DNA of 64,000 bases from Sphingomonas sp. CBMAI 2297 (GTDB taxonomy: Bacteria; Pseudomonadota; Alphaproteobacteria; Sphingomonadales; Sphingomonadaceae), in the NCBI RefSeq assembly GCF_029870595.1, contig NZ_JAPDIR010000013.1, positions 1-64,000 on the forward strand, written 5' to 3'. Below the pieces are notes generated by a model, which saw only the letters and a program-made list of their open reading frames with translations, made no database searches and was not told the DNA's origin. Shown here piece after piece: positions 50,500-59,839 of the stretch; position 1 is the first letter of the stretch; every line of letters starts with the position of its first letter. A program made the translations under genes and the position numbers.

Positions 50500-53202
50500 A
50501 TGGGGATCCGGGGATTTCTTATCGGCACGGCCAGCGCGATGGCGCTGCTCAGCGGTGCCGCGCATGCACAGACCAGCGACACTGCCCAGCCCGCCGATGA
50601 CCATGAGATCGTCGTCACCGGCTTCCGCGCCTCGCTCGCCCAGTCGATCGAGGCCAAGCGCAAGGCCGATGCGATCATCGACTCGGTCTCTTCGGAAGAC
50701 GTGGGCAAGTTCCCGAACACCAATGTCGCCGAGGCGCTGACGCTGGTTCCGGGCGTCACCGTCGACCGCGCGTTCGGCCAGGGCGAGAAGGTCTCGATCC
50801 TCGGCACCGATCCGGCGCTGAACCGCACCCTGCTGAACGGCCAGACGGTCGCCTCGGCCGACTGGTTCATCCTCGACAATCCGGGCCGCACCTTCAACTA
50901 CGCGCTCCTCGCGCCGCAGCTCGTCAACCGGGTCGATGTCTACAAGTCGCCCGAGCCGCGGATCGACGAGGGCTCCATCGGCGGCACCGTCAACGTGCTC
51001 ACCCGCAAGCCGCTGGAGCTGAAGCCCTTCGTGGTCGCCGGCTCGCTGAGCTATCTCTACAACGACCGTTCGAAGAAGGGCGATGTCCAGGGCTCGGCGC
51101 TGGTCAGCTGGCACAATGAGAGCAAGACCCTCGGTCTCCTCGCCTCGTTCCAGCGCACCAAGGACCGGCTGCGCCGCGACGGCCTGGAGAGCTATGGAAC
51201 GATCAGCGCCAATTTCTGGAACGGCGCGAACGACGCGCTGACCAGCTCGCTGCCGCAGAGCATGATCCCGGTGAATCCGGATCCGACCAAGCAGATCACC
51301 GGCACGGGCCAGTGCACCGGGACCTGCGCCACCACGCTGCTCGCCAATCCGAACGCCAAGTTCCCGAACGCGTTCGGCACTTCCTATTTCGAGCAGGGCC
51401 GCGAGCGCCTGACCTATTCGGCCACCGCGCAGTGGAAGCCGGTCGACGAGCTGACGATCACCGCCGACTGGCTGCGCATCGACGCGACCTATGACAATCT
51501 CAACCAGTCGATGTACGCCTTTCCGGGCAATGTCTGGAACAGCGCCGGCCGGCTGACCGGGCTGAACGTGCAGGACGGCATCGTCACTTCGGCGACCTTC
51601 AACAACGCGCTCTCGGTGCTCGACGCGCAGTATCGCGTCGCCGAGATGCATTCGCAGACCTTCCATGGCCAGATCGGCTGGAACGACGTGAAGTGGGACC
51701 TGAACGTCGAGGGCGGCATCTCCGATGCCGATGGCGGCACCAAGAAGCAGGTGTTCCTCGAATTCCTCAACTGGGCGAACTACACCGTCGACATCAGCGG
51801 TGCGCCCAACCGGCCGGGCACGATCAGCTATGGCAGCAACGTACTGGGCAATCCGGCGGCGTTCGTCACCGATCCGGGCTGGAGCGGTAACCTGGTCGAC
51901 AAGCCGACCACCGACAAGGAGCGCTACGGCCAGATCGACTTCGGCCTGAAGTTCGACGGCGTGCTGAAGCGCATCCAGCTCGGCTACAAATATCGCAAGC
52001 ACGAGACCGGGCAGGAATATGCGGGCATCGCGCTGACCGGGCTGGCGGTGCCGGCGGGCAACTTCAACACCAGCATCGTCCGGGACAATTACCTGTCCGG
52101 CTTCGACGGCATCAACGACCAGATGCGCGGCCGCTTCATCATCGACGGCAATTCGATGGTGAACTATGTCCAGAGCCGCCCGGGCCTGCCGACGCCGTCC
52201 AAGTTCGCCGCGTCGGAATTCACCGCGGGCAACTGGGACATCCAGGAGCAGATCCACGCCTTCTATGCCCAGGCGAACTTCGATGCCGGCGGCTTCCGCG
52301 GCAATTTCGGCGTGCGCTATGTCCACACCGCGACCGACAGTGCGGGCTATGTCTGCAAGCCGGGCGCGATGTGCAACGCCCAGGCCGACTGGGTGTGGCA
52401 GACGACCAAGACCAGCTACGACAATGTCCTGCCAAGCGTGAACATCATCGCCGATGTGAACAAGAACCTGGTGTTCCGTTTCGCCGCGGCGCAGGTGATC
52501 GCCCGTCCGAACTATGCCGACATGACCAATTATTTCTGGCTGTCGGACCAGATCCTCACCGGCGGCGGCGGCAATCCGGACCTGAAGCCCTACAAGTCGA
52601 ACAACTTCAACGCGTCGCTCGAATGGTATCTGGCGCCCCGTTCGATCCTGTCCGGCGAAGTGTTCTACAAGGACATCAGCAACTACATCCTGCAGCAGAC
52701 CTCGCCCGAGCAGCATTTCAACACCGCCCGGGGCACGGTGACGACCTATCAGATCAGTCGTCCGTTCAATGCGGGCTCGGCCGAGGTGAAGGGGTTCGCC
52801 GTCGCCTATCAGCAGAGCTTCCCGCTCGGCTTCGGCGTGCTCGCCAACTATACCTATTCGGACGGCAAGGCGAGCAACGGCGGCGACCTGCCTTATAATT
52901 CGCGGCACCAGGCCAGCCTGAGCCCGTTCTTCGAAAGCGGCCCGGTGGCGCTGCGCGCGACCTATACCTGGCGCTCCAAATACTTCACCGGCATCGACCG
53001 TGGCGACTATATGTACGTCCGTGACAACGCCAATGTGGACGTTTCGGCGACCTGGAACTTCACCAAGGAAGTCGGGCTCACGATTTCGGGCATGAACCTG
53101 ACCGACAGCCAATATTACGCCTATGCCAACACGCAGCGCCTGCCGCGCGGCGTGTACAAGACCGGCCGCAAGCTGCTCGCGACGGTCAACGTCAACTTCT
53201 GA
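50500..53202 (+). CDS. TonB-dependent receptor of the GlcNAc/chitooligosaccharide locus
   Basis: A 900-residue outer membrane receptor. Signal ends SGAAHAQTSD; the N-terminus HEIVVTGFRASLAQSIEAKR and DVGKFPNTNVAEALTLVPGV is typical of carbohydrate-type receptors of Xanthomonas, Caulobacter and sphingomonads. The plug has YKSPEPRIDEGSIGGTVNV, and the barrel ends KLLATVNVNF. By position in the nag locus it should import GlcNAc or chitooligosaccharides across the outer membrane, as shown for the Caulobacter NagA receptor; the substrate is inferred. A terminator follows at 53226. Confidence 0.9.
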   Translation: MGIRGFLIGTASAMALLSGAAHAQTSDTAQPADDHEIVVTGFRASLAQSIEAKRKADAIIDSVSSEDVGKFPNTNVAEALTLVPGVTVDRAFGQGEKVSILGTDPALNRTLLNGQTVASADWFILDNPGRTFNYALLAPQLVNRVDVYKSPEPRIDEGSIGGTVNVLTRKPLELKPFVVAGSLSYLYNDRSKKGDVQGSALVSWHNESKTLGLLASFQRTKDRLRRDGLESYGTISANFWNGANDALTSSLPQSMIPVNPDPTKQITGTGQCTGTCATTLLANPNAKFPNAFGTSYFEQGRERLTYSATAQWKPVDELTITADWLRIDATYDNLNQSMYAFPGNVWNSAGRLTGLNVQDGIVTSATFNNALSVLDAQYRVAEMHSQTFHGQIGWNDVKWDLNVEGGISDADGGTKKQVFLEFLNWANYTVDISGAPNRPGTISYGSNVLGNPAAFVTDPGWSGNLVDKPTTDKERYGQIDFGLKFDGVLKRIQLGYKYRKHETGQEYAGIALTGLAVPAGNFNTSIVRDNYLSGFDGINDQMRGRFIIDGNSMVNYVQSRPGLPTPSKFAASEFTAGNWDIQEQIHAFYAQANFDAGGFRGNFGVRYVHTATDSAGYVCKPGAMCNAQADWVWQTTKTSYDNVLPSVNIIADVNKNLVFRFAAAQVIARPNYADMTNYFWLSDQILTGGGGNPDLKPYKSNNFNASLEWYLAPRSILSGEVFYKDISNYILQQTSPEQHFNTARGTVTTYQISRPFNAGSAEVKGFAVAYQQSFPLGFGVLANYTYSDGKASNGGDLPYNSRHQASLSPFFESGPVALRATYTWRSKYFTGIDRGDYMYVRDNANVDVSATWNFTKEVGLTISGMNLTDSQYYAYANTQRLPRGVYKTGRKLLATVNVNF

Positions 53203-53225
53203 TCTCCAACCTGGTGTAGTGCACT

Positions 53226-53272
53226 GGGGCGGCGGATGGACGAGCGATCGCACCACCGCCGCCCCTTTTTCT
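53226..53272 (+). terminator. rho-independent terminator after the nag TonB receptor gene
   Basis: GGGGCGGCGG (53226-53235) pairs perfectly with CCGCCGCCCC (53256-53265), 20-base loop, then TTTTTCTT. It lies 23 bases beyond the receptor stop and would reduce read-through into the hexosaminidase-PTS genes. A second run of Ts (53284-53290) follows. Confidence 0.82.
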
Positions 53273-53379
53273 TATCCGCCCCCTTTTTCTATCCGCGGCG
53301 CCTGCCCACCGGGCACGCCGCGATTGAGCGCGGGGCGAAACCGCCTAAGCTCGCTCGATCCAAGCCGGGAGCCGTCCGC

Positions 53380-55647
53380 GTGATTTCCTGCCGCCTCGCC
53401 CTTGCTCTCGCCGCTGCGCTCTGCGCCGCTACGCCCGCCGCTGCCCAGCAACTGCCGCGCCTTTTGCCGGTGCCCGCCGAGATGGCGCCCGCCCCGGGCC
53501 GTTTCGCGCTCGCCGCATCGACCGCGATCGTCGTGCCGGCGGACGATGCCGGCGCGCGCGCCGCCGCCGACCGGCTGGCCGAGCTGCTGCGTCTCTCGCG
53601 CGGCCTGGCGCTGCGCCCCGCCGCCGTGTCGCAGCGTCCCGCGATCCGCTTCGTGCGCGCCGCCACCGGCAAGGCGGAGAGCTACCGGCTCGAGATCGGC
53701 GCGAACGGCGCCACCATCACCGCCGGCGACGATGCCGGCCTGCTCTACGGCGCGGTCACGCTTTGGCAGGTGCTGACCCAGGACGGCGGCAAGGGGCCGG
53801 TCACCGTCGCCGGCCTCGGCATCCACGACGCGCCGCGCTTCGCCTGGCGTGGGCTGATGCTCGACAGCGCCCGCCATTTCCAGTCGCCCGCCTATGTCCG
53901 CCAGCTGATCGACTGGATGGCGGTCAACAAGCTCAACACGCTTCACTGGCACCTGGTCGATGACCAGGGCTGGCGCGTCGAGATCCGCAAATATCCGAAG
54001 CTCACCAGCATCTCGGGCTGGCGCTACCCGGCCACCGCGCCGGGTGCGCCGCCGCTGCCCAGGACCGGCGGCTTCTACACCCAGGCCGAGATCCGGGCGA
54101 TCGTCGCCTATGCCGCGAAGCGGGGCATCACCATCGTGCCCGAGATCGAGATGCCGGGCCATGCGCTCGCCGCGATCCGCGCCTATCCCGAGCTGGGCAT
54201 GGGCGTGCCGATCCCGCCCGGCACCGAGAGCGACTGGGGCGTCTTCCCCTGGCTCTACAATGTCGACGACAAGACCTTCGCGTTCCTCGAGGACGTGCTG
54301 ACCGAAGTGATGGAACTGTTCCCGTCGCAATATATCCATGTCGGCGGCGACGAGGCGGTGAAGGACCAGTGGAAGGGCTCGCCGGCCATCCAGGCGAAGA
54401 TCAAGGCGCTGGGCATCAAGGACGAGACCGCGCTCCAGGCCTGGTTCGTCCACCGCATCGCCGGCTTCCTCCAGGCGCATCACCGCAAGCTGATCGGCTG
54501 GGACGAGATTCTCGAGGGCGATGTGCCCGCCGATGCGACGATCACCTCGTGGCGGGGCATCGAGGGCGCGATCACCGCGGCCAAGGCCGGGCACGACGCG
54601 GTGCTGAGCCCGTCGCCGACGCTCTACATCAATCATCGCCAGGGCCAGGGCCCCGACGAGCCGCCGGGCCGCGGCGACGTGATGGACCTCAGGACCGTCT
54701 ATGCCTTCGATCCGGCGCCCAGGGAGATTCCGGCCGAGCAGCAGCATCATATCCTGGGCCTGCAGGCGAATCTGTGGACCGAGCATGTCCGCACCGAAGC
54801 GCGCGCCACCTGGCAGATCTTCCCGCGCGCCAGCGCCGTGGCCGAGATCGGCTGGTCGAAGGCGGATGGGCGCGACTATGCCGATTTCGTCGACCGGCTG
54901 GTGCCGCAGATGGACCGGATGAAGCCGCTGGGCATGACGCCGGCCACCAGCGCCTTCGCGGTGCGCCCGGCGCTCGACTACAAGGCGGGCGAGAAGACCG
55001 TGTCGGTCACGCTCGCGAACCAGTCGGGCCTGCCGATCCGCTACACGACCGACGGCACGCCGGTCACCGCGCGCGCGCCGCTCTATGCCGGCCCGCTCGC
55101 GCTGCCGCTGCCGACCCGGCTGCGTGCCGCGAGCTTCCATGGCGCCGCTCCGGTGGGCGGGGCCCTCGACCAGCCGCTCGATGCGCGCAGCGTGCGGTTC
55201 CGCAATGACGAGGACCTGAAGACCTGCTCGCGCAAGGTCGTGCTCGCGCTGGAGGATGATTATCCCGCCGCCGGCAAGCGCGCGGTGTTCCTCACCGACA
55301 TCTTCGCGCCCTGCTGGCAATGGGAAGCCGCGCCGGTGGGCGGGGCGAAGGCGATCGCGCTCACCGTCGGGCAGATTCCGTTCAACTTCCAGCTCGGCGC
55401 CGATCTCGCGCATGTGAAGATCCCGCCCTCGGCGACGCCCGAAGGCGAGTTCGAGGTCCGCGCCGGCACCTGCGAAGGCCCGCTGCTCGCGACGCTGCCG
55501 CTCGCCGCCGCGGCCGGCAATCCCGGGCTGACCCGGCTGGTCGCGCCCTTCCCGGTGCGCGCCGGGAACCAGGCCCTGTGCATCCGCACGACCGCGCGGG
55601 GTCTCAACCCGATGTGGGCGCTGGAATCGGTGGAGCTGGTGCAGTGA
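53380..55647 (+). CDS. periplasmic beta-N-acetylhexosaminidase, GH20
   Basis: A 755-residue protein from GTG 53380, which gives a clean Sec signal (RLALALAAALCAATPAAAQ); a longer frame from 53236 starts inside the terminator. A GH20b-like N-domain (about residues 30-150) precedes the TIM barrel (DAPRFAWRGLMLDSARHF, LHWHLVDDQGWRVEI). The catalytic pair is Asp324-Glu325 in IHVGGDEAVKDQW. A C-terminal FN3-like region follows (about 540-755). It releases GlcNAc from chitooligosaccharides. The stop overlaps the PTS gene by 4 bp (GTGA), tying sugar release to uptake. Confidence 0.93.
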   Translation: MISCRLALALAAALCAATPAAAQQLPRLLPVPAEMAPAPGRFALAASTAIVVPADDAGARAAADRLAELLRLSRGLALRPAAVSQRPAIRFVRAATGKAESYRLEIGANGATITAGDDAGLLYGAVTLWQVLTQDGGKGPVTVAGLGIHDAPRFAWRGLMLDSARHFQSPAYVRQLIDWMAVNKLNTLHWHLVDDQGWRVEIRKYPKLTSISGWRYPATAPGAPPLPRTGGFYTQAEIRAIVAYAAKRGITIVPEIEMPGHALAAIRAYPELGMGVPIPPGTESDWGVFPWLYNVDDKTFAFLEDVLTEVMELFPSQYIHVGGDEAVKDQWKGSPAIQAKIKALGIKDETALQAWFVHRIAGFLQAHHRKLIGWDEILEGDVPADATITSWRGIEGAITAAKAGHDAVLSPSPTLYINHRQGQGPDEPPGRGDVMDLRTVYAFDPAPREIPAEQQHHILGLQANLWTEHVRTEARATWQIFPRASAVAEIGWSKADGRDYADFVDRLVPQMDRMKPLGMTPATSAFAVRPALDYKAGEKTVSVTLANQSGLPIRYTTDGTPVTARAPLYAGPLALPLPTRLRAASFHGAAPVGGALDQPLDARSVRFRNDEDLKTCSRKVVLALEDDYPAAGKRAVFLTDIFAPCWQWEAAPVGGAKAIALTVGQIPFNFQLGADLAHVKIPPSATPEGEFEVRAGTCEGPLLATLPLAAAAGNPGLTRLVAPFPVRAGNQALCIRTTARGLNPMWALESVELVQ

Positions 55648-58100
55648 GCGACGCGGTCACGCTGGTTTCTCCCTTTGCCGGCTGGCTCGCCCCGCTCGAC
55701 GAAGTGCCCGACGCGGTCTTCGCCGAACGGATGATGGGCGACGGCTTCGCGGTAGATCCGGTCGAGGGCGTGCTGCGCGCGCCCGCTACGGGCGAAGTGA
55801 TCTCGATCCCGGCGAGCGCGCATGCGGTGACGCTGCGGCTCGACAATGGTGCCGAGCTGCTGCTCCATATCGGGCTGGAGACGGTCGCGCTGAACGGCAG
55901 GGGCTTTGCGGCCAGGGTCGTTCCCGGTGCGCGCGTGGCGGCCGGCGATGCGCTGATCGCGTTCGACCTGGATGAAGTCGCCCTCGCCGCCCGGGCGTTG
56001 ATCACGCCGGTGGTGGTGGCGAATCAGGGCTATGCGCTGGCGCTGGAGCCGCTGGGCCGCATGGTGGAAGCCGGTGCGCCGGTCGGGCGCGTCGTGCGCA
56101 ACGCGCAGGAAGGCGCCATCGCGCGCGCGGCCTCCGAGGTCACGGCCGAGCGCAGCGTGCGGATTGCCGCCGCCCATGGCATCCACGCCCGGCCCGCCGC
56201 GCGCATCGCCGCCGCGCTCAAGCCCTTCCTCGCCGATGTCGCGCTGCATGTCGCCGATCGCAGCGCCAATGCGCGCAGCACCATCGCGCTGCTCGGGCTG
56301 GGCGCGGGCAAGGACGACGAAGCGCGCATCGTCGCGACCGGCAGCGATGCCCAGGCCGCGGTCGATGCGGTGGCGGAGCTGATCCTCGCCAATTTCCACG
56401 AGGCCGCGCACGCCCCGGTGATCCGGCCGGCGGCTGCCGCGCACGGCCCGGTCCGTGCCGCGCCCGGCCTCGCCATCGGCCAGGCCTTCCAGCTGCGCGG
56501 CGTCGATCTCGACGTGCCGGCCGACGGGGCGGGAGCCGCCGCCGAGCAGGCTGCCCTGTCCGGCGCGCTGGCCGCCATCGCCGCCGGCCTGGACGGCGCG
56601 CACGGCACCGCCGCCGAGATTGCCGAGGCGCATCGCGCGCTGCTCGCCGATCCCGAGCTGGCCGCCATCGCCGCCCGCCATGTCGGCGAGGGGCGCAGCG
56701 CCGCCTTTGCCTGGCGCGCCGCCACGGCCGAAGCCGCCGCCGCGCTGCGCGCCACGGGGGATCCGCTGCTGATCGAGCGCATCGCCGACCTGACCGATCT
56801 GGAGCGCCAGGTGATCGCGCGGCTGCTGGGCGCCACCGCGCCGGCCGCGCCCCTGCTGCCCAAGGGCGCGATCCTGTTCGGCGAGGATCTGTTGCCGTCG
56901 CAATTTCTGGGCCTGGACGCGACGCGCCTCGCCGGCATCTGCACCGCACGGGGCGGACCGACTTCGCATGTCGCGATCCTGGCGGCGTCGGCGGGCGTGC
57001 CGATGCTGGTCGCGGCGGGCGAGGGGGTGCTGGCGATCGCCGACGGCACGCCGGTGATCCTCGATGCGGATGCCGGCACGCTCGCCATCGGCCCCGAAGC
57101 CGATGCGCTGGCGGAGGCGAGCGCGCGCCTTGCGGCCCTGCGCGAGCGCCGCGCCCGCGAACTGGCCGCGGCGCATGCGCCCGCGCATACCGCCGATGGC
57201 ACCCGCATCGAAGTCTTCGCCAATCTCGGCTCGGTTGCCGATGCCGCGGCCGCGGTCAGCGCGGGAGCGGAGGGCTGCGGCCTGCTGCGCACCGAATTCC
57301 TGTTCCTCGACCGCGAGACCGCGCCGAGCGAGGAAGAACAGCGCGAGACCTATTCCGCCGTCGCCGCCACGCTCGGCGAGCGCCCGCTGATCGTCCGCAC
57401 CCTCGATATCGGCGGCGACAAGCCGGTGCCCTATCTGCCGATGGACGGCGAGGAGAATCCGGCGCTCGGCCTGCGCGGCGTGCGGCTGACGCTCGCCCGG
57501 CCGGACCTGATGCGCGTCCAGCTGCGCGCCATCCTGCGCGCGGTGCCGGTGGCCCAATGCCGGATCATGCTGCCGATGGTGGCGGACCTGGGAGACTATC
57601 GCCCGGTCCGCGCGCTGCTGGACGAGGTTCGCGCCGAACTCGGCGTGGCGGCGGCGGTGCCGCTCGGCGTGATGATCGAGACGCCCGCCGCGGCGCTGCT
57701 CGCCGGGCAGATCGCCGGCGAGGCCGATTTCCTCTCGATCGGCACCAACGACCTCACCCAATATACGCTCGCCGCCGATCGCGGGAACGCGGCGGTCTCG
57801 CAGCGGATCGACGCGATGCACCCGGCGGTGCTGCGCCTGGTGCGCGAAGTGGGCAGGGGCGCTGCTGCGGCGGGCCGCTGGGCCGGCATGTGCGGCGGCC
57901 TCGCGTCCGATCCGCTCGCCGCGCCGATCCTGATCGGGCTCGGCATCACCGAGCTTTCGGCGACGCCCGCCCAGGTGCCCGCGGTCAAGGCCGCGGTCGC
58001 CCGGTTCGACATGGCCGCCTGCACCGCGCTCGCCGCGCGTGTCTGCGATGCCCAATCCGCGGACGAGGTCCGCGCCCTAGCCATGGAAGCGTCCGCATGA
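55644..58100 (+). CDS. EIIA-HPr-EI fusion phosphotransferase of the GlcNAc PTS
   Basis: An 818-residue protein from a GTG overlapping the hexosaminidase stop. Residues 1-150 form an EIIA-Glc-type domain with the His60/His75 pair (PASAHAVTLRL, ELLLHIGLETVAL). Residues 165-250 form HPr with active His181 (AHGIHARPAARIAA). From about 265 comes enzyme I: phospho-His442 in GGPTSHVAILAASAG, LLRTEFLFLDRE, TLDIGGDKPVPYL, GTNDLTQYTLAADR and AGMCGGLASDP. It carries phosphate from PEP to EIICB (NagE), next in the operon with a 4-bp overlap. Such one-protein phosphocarriers are called NagF in other proteobacteria. Confidence 0.95.
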   Translation: MSDAVTLVSPFAGWLAPLDEVPDAVFAERMMGDGFAVDPVEGVLRAPATGEVISIPASAHAVTLRLDNGAELLLHIGLETVALNGRGFAARVVPGARVAAGDALIAFDLDEVALAARALITPVVVANQGYALALEPLGRMVEAGAPVGRVVRNAQEGAIARAASEVTAERSVRIAAAHGIHARPAARIAAALKPFLADVALHVADRSANARSTIALLGLGAGKDDEARIVATGSDAQAAVDAVAELILANFHEAAHAPVIRPAAAAHGPVRAAPGLAIGQAFQLRGVDLDVPADGAGAAAEQAALSGALAAIAAGLDGAHGTAAEIAEAHRALLADPELAAIAARHVGEGRSAAFAWRAATAEAAAALRATGDPLLIERIADLTDLERQVIARLLGATAPAAPLLPKGAILFGEDLLPSQFLGLDATRLAGICTARGGPTSHVAILAASAGVPMLVAAGEGVLAIADGTPVILDADAGTLAIGPEADALAEASARLAALRERRARELAAAHAPAHTADGTRIEVFANLGSVADAAAAVSAGAEGCGLLRTEFLFLDRETAPSEEEQRETYSAVAATLGERPLIVRTLDIGGDKPVPYLPMDGEENPALGLRGVRLTLARPDLMRVQLRAILRAVPVAQCRIMLPMVADLGDYRPVRALLDEVRAELGVAAAVPLGVMIETPAAALLAGQIAGEADFLSIGTNDLTQYTLAADRGNAAVSQRIDAMHPAVLRLVREVGRGAAAAGRWAGMCGGLASDPLAAPILIGLGITELSATPAQVPAVKAAVARFDMAACTALAARVCDAQSADEVRALAMEASA

Positions 58101-59821
58101 GCTTCAGCCCCTCGACTCTGCTCGCCAAGGCCCAGCCGCTCGGCCGCGCGCTGATGCTGCCGATCGCGGTGCTGCCGATCGCCGCGCTGCTGCTGCGGCT
58201 CGGCCAGGCGGACATGCTGAACGTCCCCTTCATCGCGGCGGCGGGCGATGCGATCTTCTCGAATCTCGGCCTGCTCTTCGCGGCGGGCGTGGCCGTGGGC
58301 CTGGCCAGGGAGAATCACGGCGCGGCTTCGCTGGCCGGCGTGGTCACCTATCTGGTCGCGACCGAGGGGGCCAAGGTGCTGCTCCATCTGCCGCCCGATA
58401 TTGCCGGCGCCGCCGCGCTGGAACAGGCGGCGTGGCGCGCGAAGGAGATCTCCAAGCTCAGCGTTCCGGTGGGCATCTGCTCGGGCATCGTCGCGGGGCT
58501 GCTCTACAATCGCTTCCACGCGATCCGGCTGCCCGACTATCTGTCCTTCTTTGGCGGCCGGCGCTTCGTGCCGATCGTCTCGGGCCTGGCCGGGCTGGTC
58601 TTCGCCGCCGCCTTCGGGCTCGGTTTTCCCTGGTTCGAGGCGGGGATCGATGCGCTCAGCCGCTGGGTGCTCGGCGCCGGCTCGCTCGGGCTGTTTCTCT
58701 ACGGGCTGCTCAACCGGCTGCTGCTGATCACCGGCCTGCACCATATCATCAACAACATCGCCTGGTTCCTGCTGGGCGACTTCCACGGCGCGACCGGCGA
58801 CATCAAGCGGTTCTTCGCGGGCGATCCGACGGCGGGGTCGTTCATGGCCGGCTTCTTCCCGGTGATGATGTTCGGCCTGCCCGCCGCCTGCCTCGCCATG
58901 TATCGCAACGCGCTGCCGGAGCGGCGCAAGGCGGTCGGCGGGCTGCTGCTCAGCCTCGCGCTGACCTCGCTGCTCACCGGGGTGACCGAGCCGATCGAGT
59001 TCAGCTTCATTTTCCTGGCGCCGGTGCTCTACCTGATCCATGCGGTGCTCACCGGCATCGCGATGGTGGTGATGGACCTGCTCGGCGTGAAGCTGGGCTT
59101 TGGCTTCTCGGCCGGGCTGTTCGACTATGTGCTGAACTATGGCCTTTCCACCCGGCCGCTGCTGCTGATCCCGGTCGGGATCGCCTATGCCGCCATCTAT
59201 TACTTCGCCTTCAGCTGGTGCATCCGGAAATTCGACCTCAAGATTCCCGGCCGCGAGCCGGTCGAGGCGGCGGCGGATCCGGGCGCGGCCGTCGCCGATC
59301 GCGGCACGGCGATTGCAATCGCGCTGGGCGGGGCGGCAAATATCCGCTCGGTCGATGCCTGCACCACGCGGCTTCGCCTGGTGCTGGCCGACAATGGCAT
59401 CGCCGACGAGCCGCGCCTCAAGGCGCTGGGCGCTCGGGGCGTGGTCAAGCTGCGCGACGGCGGGCTGCAGGTGGTGCTCGGGCCGATCGCCGACCAGGTT
59501 GCCGCCGAGGTGCGCGCGGCGATCGGCGGCGGCGTGGCGGCGGCGCCCGCGCCTGCGCCTGCGCCTGCGATGCTGGCGGCGGCGCAGGCCGATACCGGCG
59601 GCATCCGCGCCGCGCTCGCCGGGACGCAGGTTCGTGCCGTGGCCGCAAATGCAACTCGCGTGCTGATCGACGTCGCGGATCCCGGTGCGGTCGACATTGC
59701 CGCGCTGGCCGGTGCGGGCGTGCGCGCGGCGATGGGCTCCGGCAACCGCCTCCACCTGATCACCGGCCCCGGTGCCGAGGCGCTGGGCGCCCGGCTCAGG
59801 AGCGAGCTGCTGCCCGGCTAG
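58097..59821 (+). CDS. nagE: GlcNAc-specific PTS permease EIICB with extra degenerate EIIB repeat
   Basis: A 574-residue inner-membrane protein. EIIC (residues 1-390) has about ten helices with LGRALMLPIAVLPIAALLLR, GLHHIINNIAW and GVTEPIEFSFIF, the Glc/GlcNAc-class signature. EIIB (about 400-475) has active Cys422 in VDACTTRLRLVLADNG. After an Ala/Pro linker, residues 495-574 repeat the EIIB pattern (AVAANATRVLIDVADPG, GNRLHLITGPGAEALGARL), but Asn518 replaces the cysteine, so this copy cannot carry phosphate. E. coli NagE has EIIA at this end. EIIA is supplied here by the upstream fusion. Confidence 0.93.
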   Translation: MSFSPSTLLAKAQPLGRALMLPIAVLPIAALLLRLGQADMLNVPFIAAAGDAIFSNLGLLFAAGVAVGLARENHGAASLAGVVTYLVATEGAKVLLHLPPDIAGAAALEQAAWRAKEISKLSVPVGICSGIVAGLLYNRFHAIRLPDYLSFFGGRRFVPIVSGLAGLVFAAAFGLGFPWFEAGIDALSRWVLGAGSLGLFLYGLLNRLLLITGLHHIINNIAWFLLGDFHGATGDIKRFFAGDPTAGSFMAGFFPVMMFGLPAACLAMYRNALPERRKAVGGLLLSLALTSLLTGVTEPIEFSFIFLAPVLYLIHAVLTGIAMVVMDLLGVKLGFGFSAGLFDYVLNYGLSTRPLLLIPVGIAYAAIYYFAFSWCIRKFDLKIPGREPVEAAADPGAAVADRGTAIAIALGGAANIRSVDACTTRLRLVLADNGIADEPRLKALGARGVVKLRDGGLQVVLGPIADQVAAEVRAAIGGGVAAAPAPAPAPAMLAAAQADTGGIRAALAGTQVRAVAANATRVLIDVADPGAVDIAALAGAGVRAAMGSGNRLHLITGPGAEALGARLRSELLPG

Positions 59822-59839
59822 GCGCCGGTTCCATGCAGG

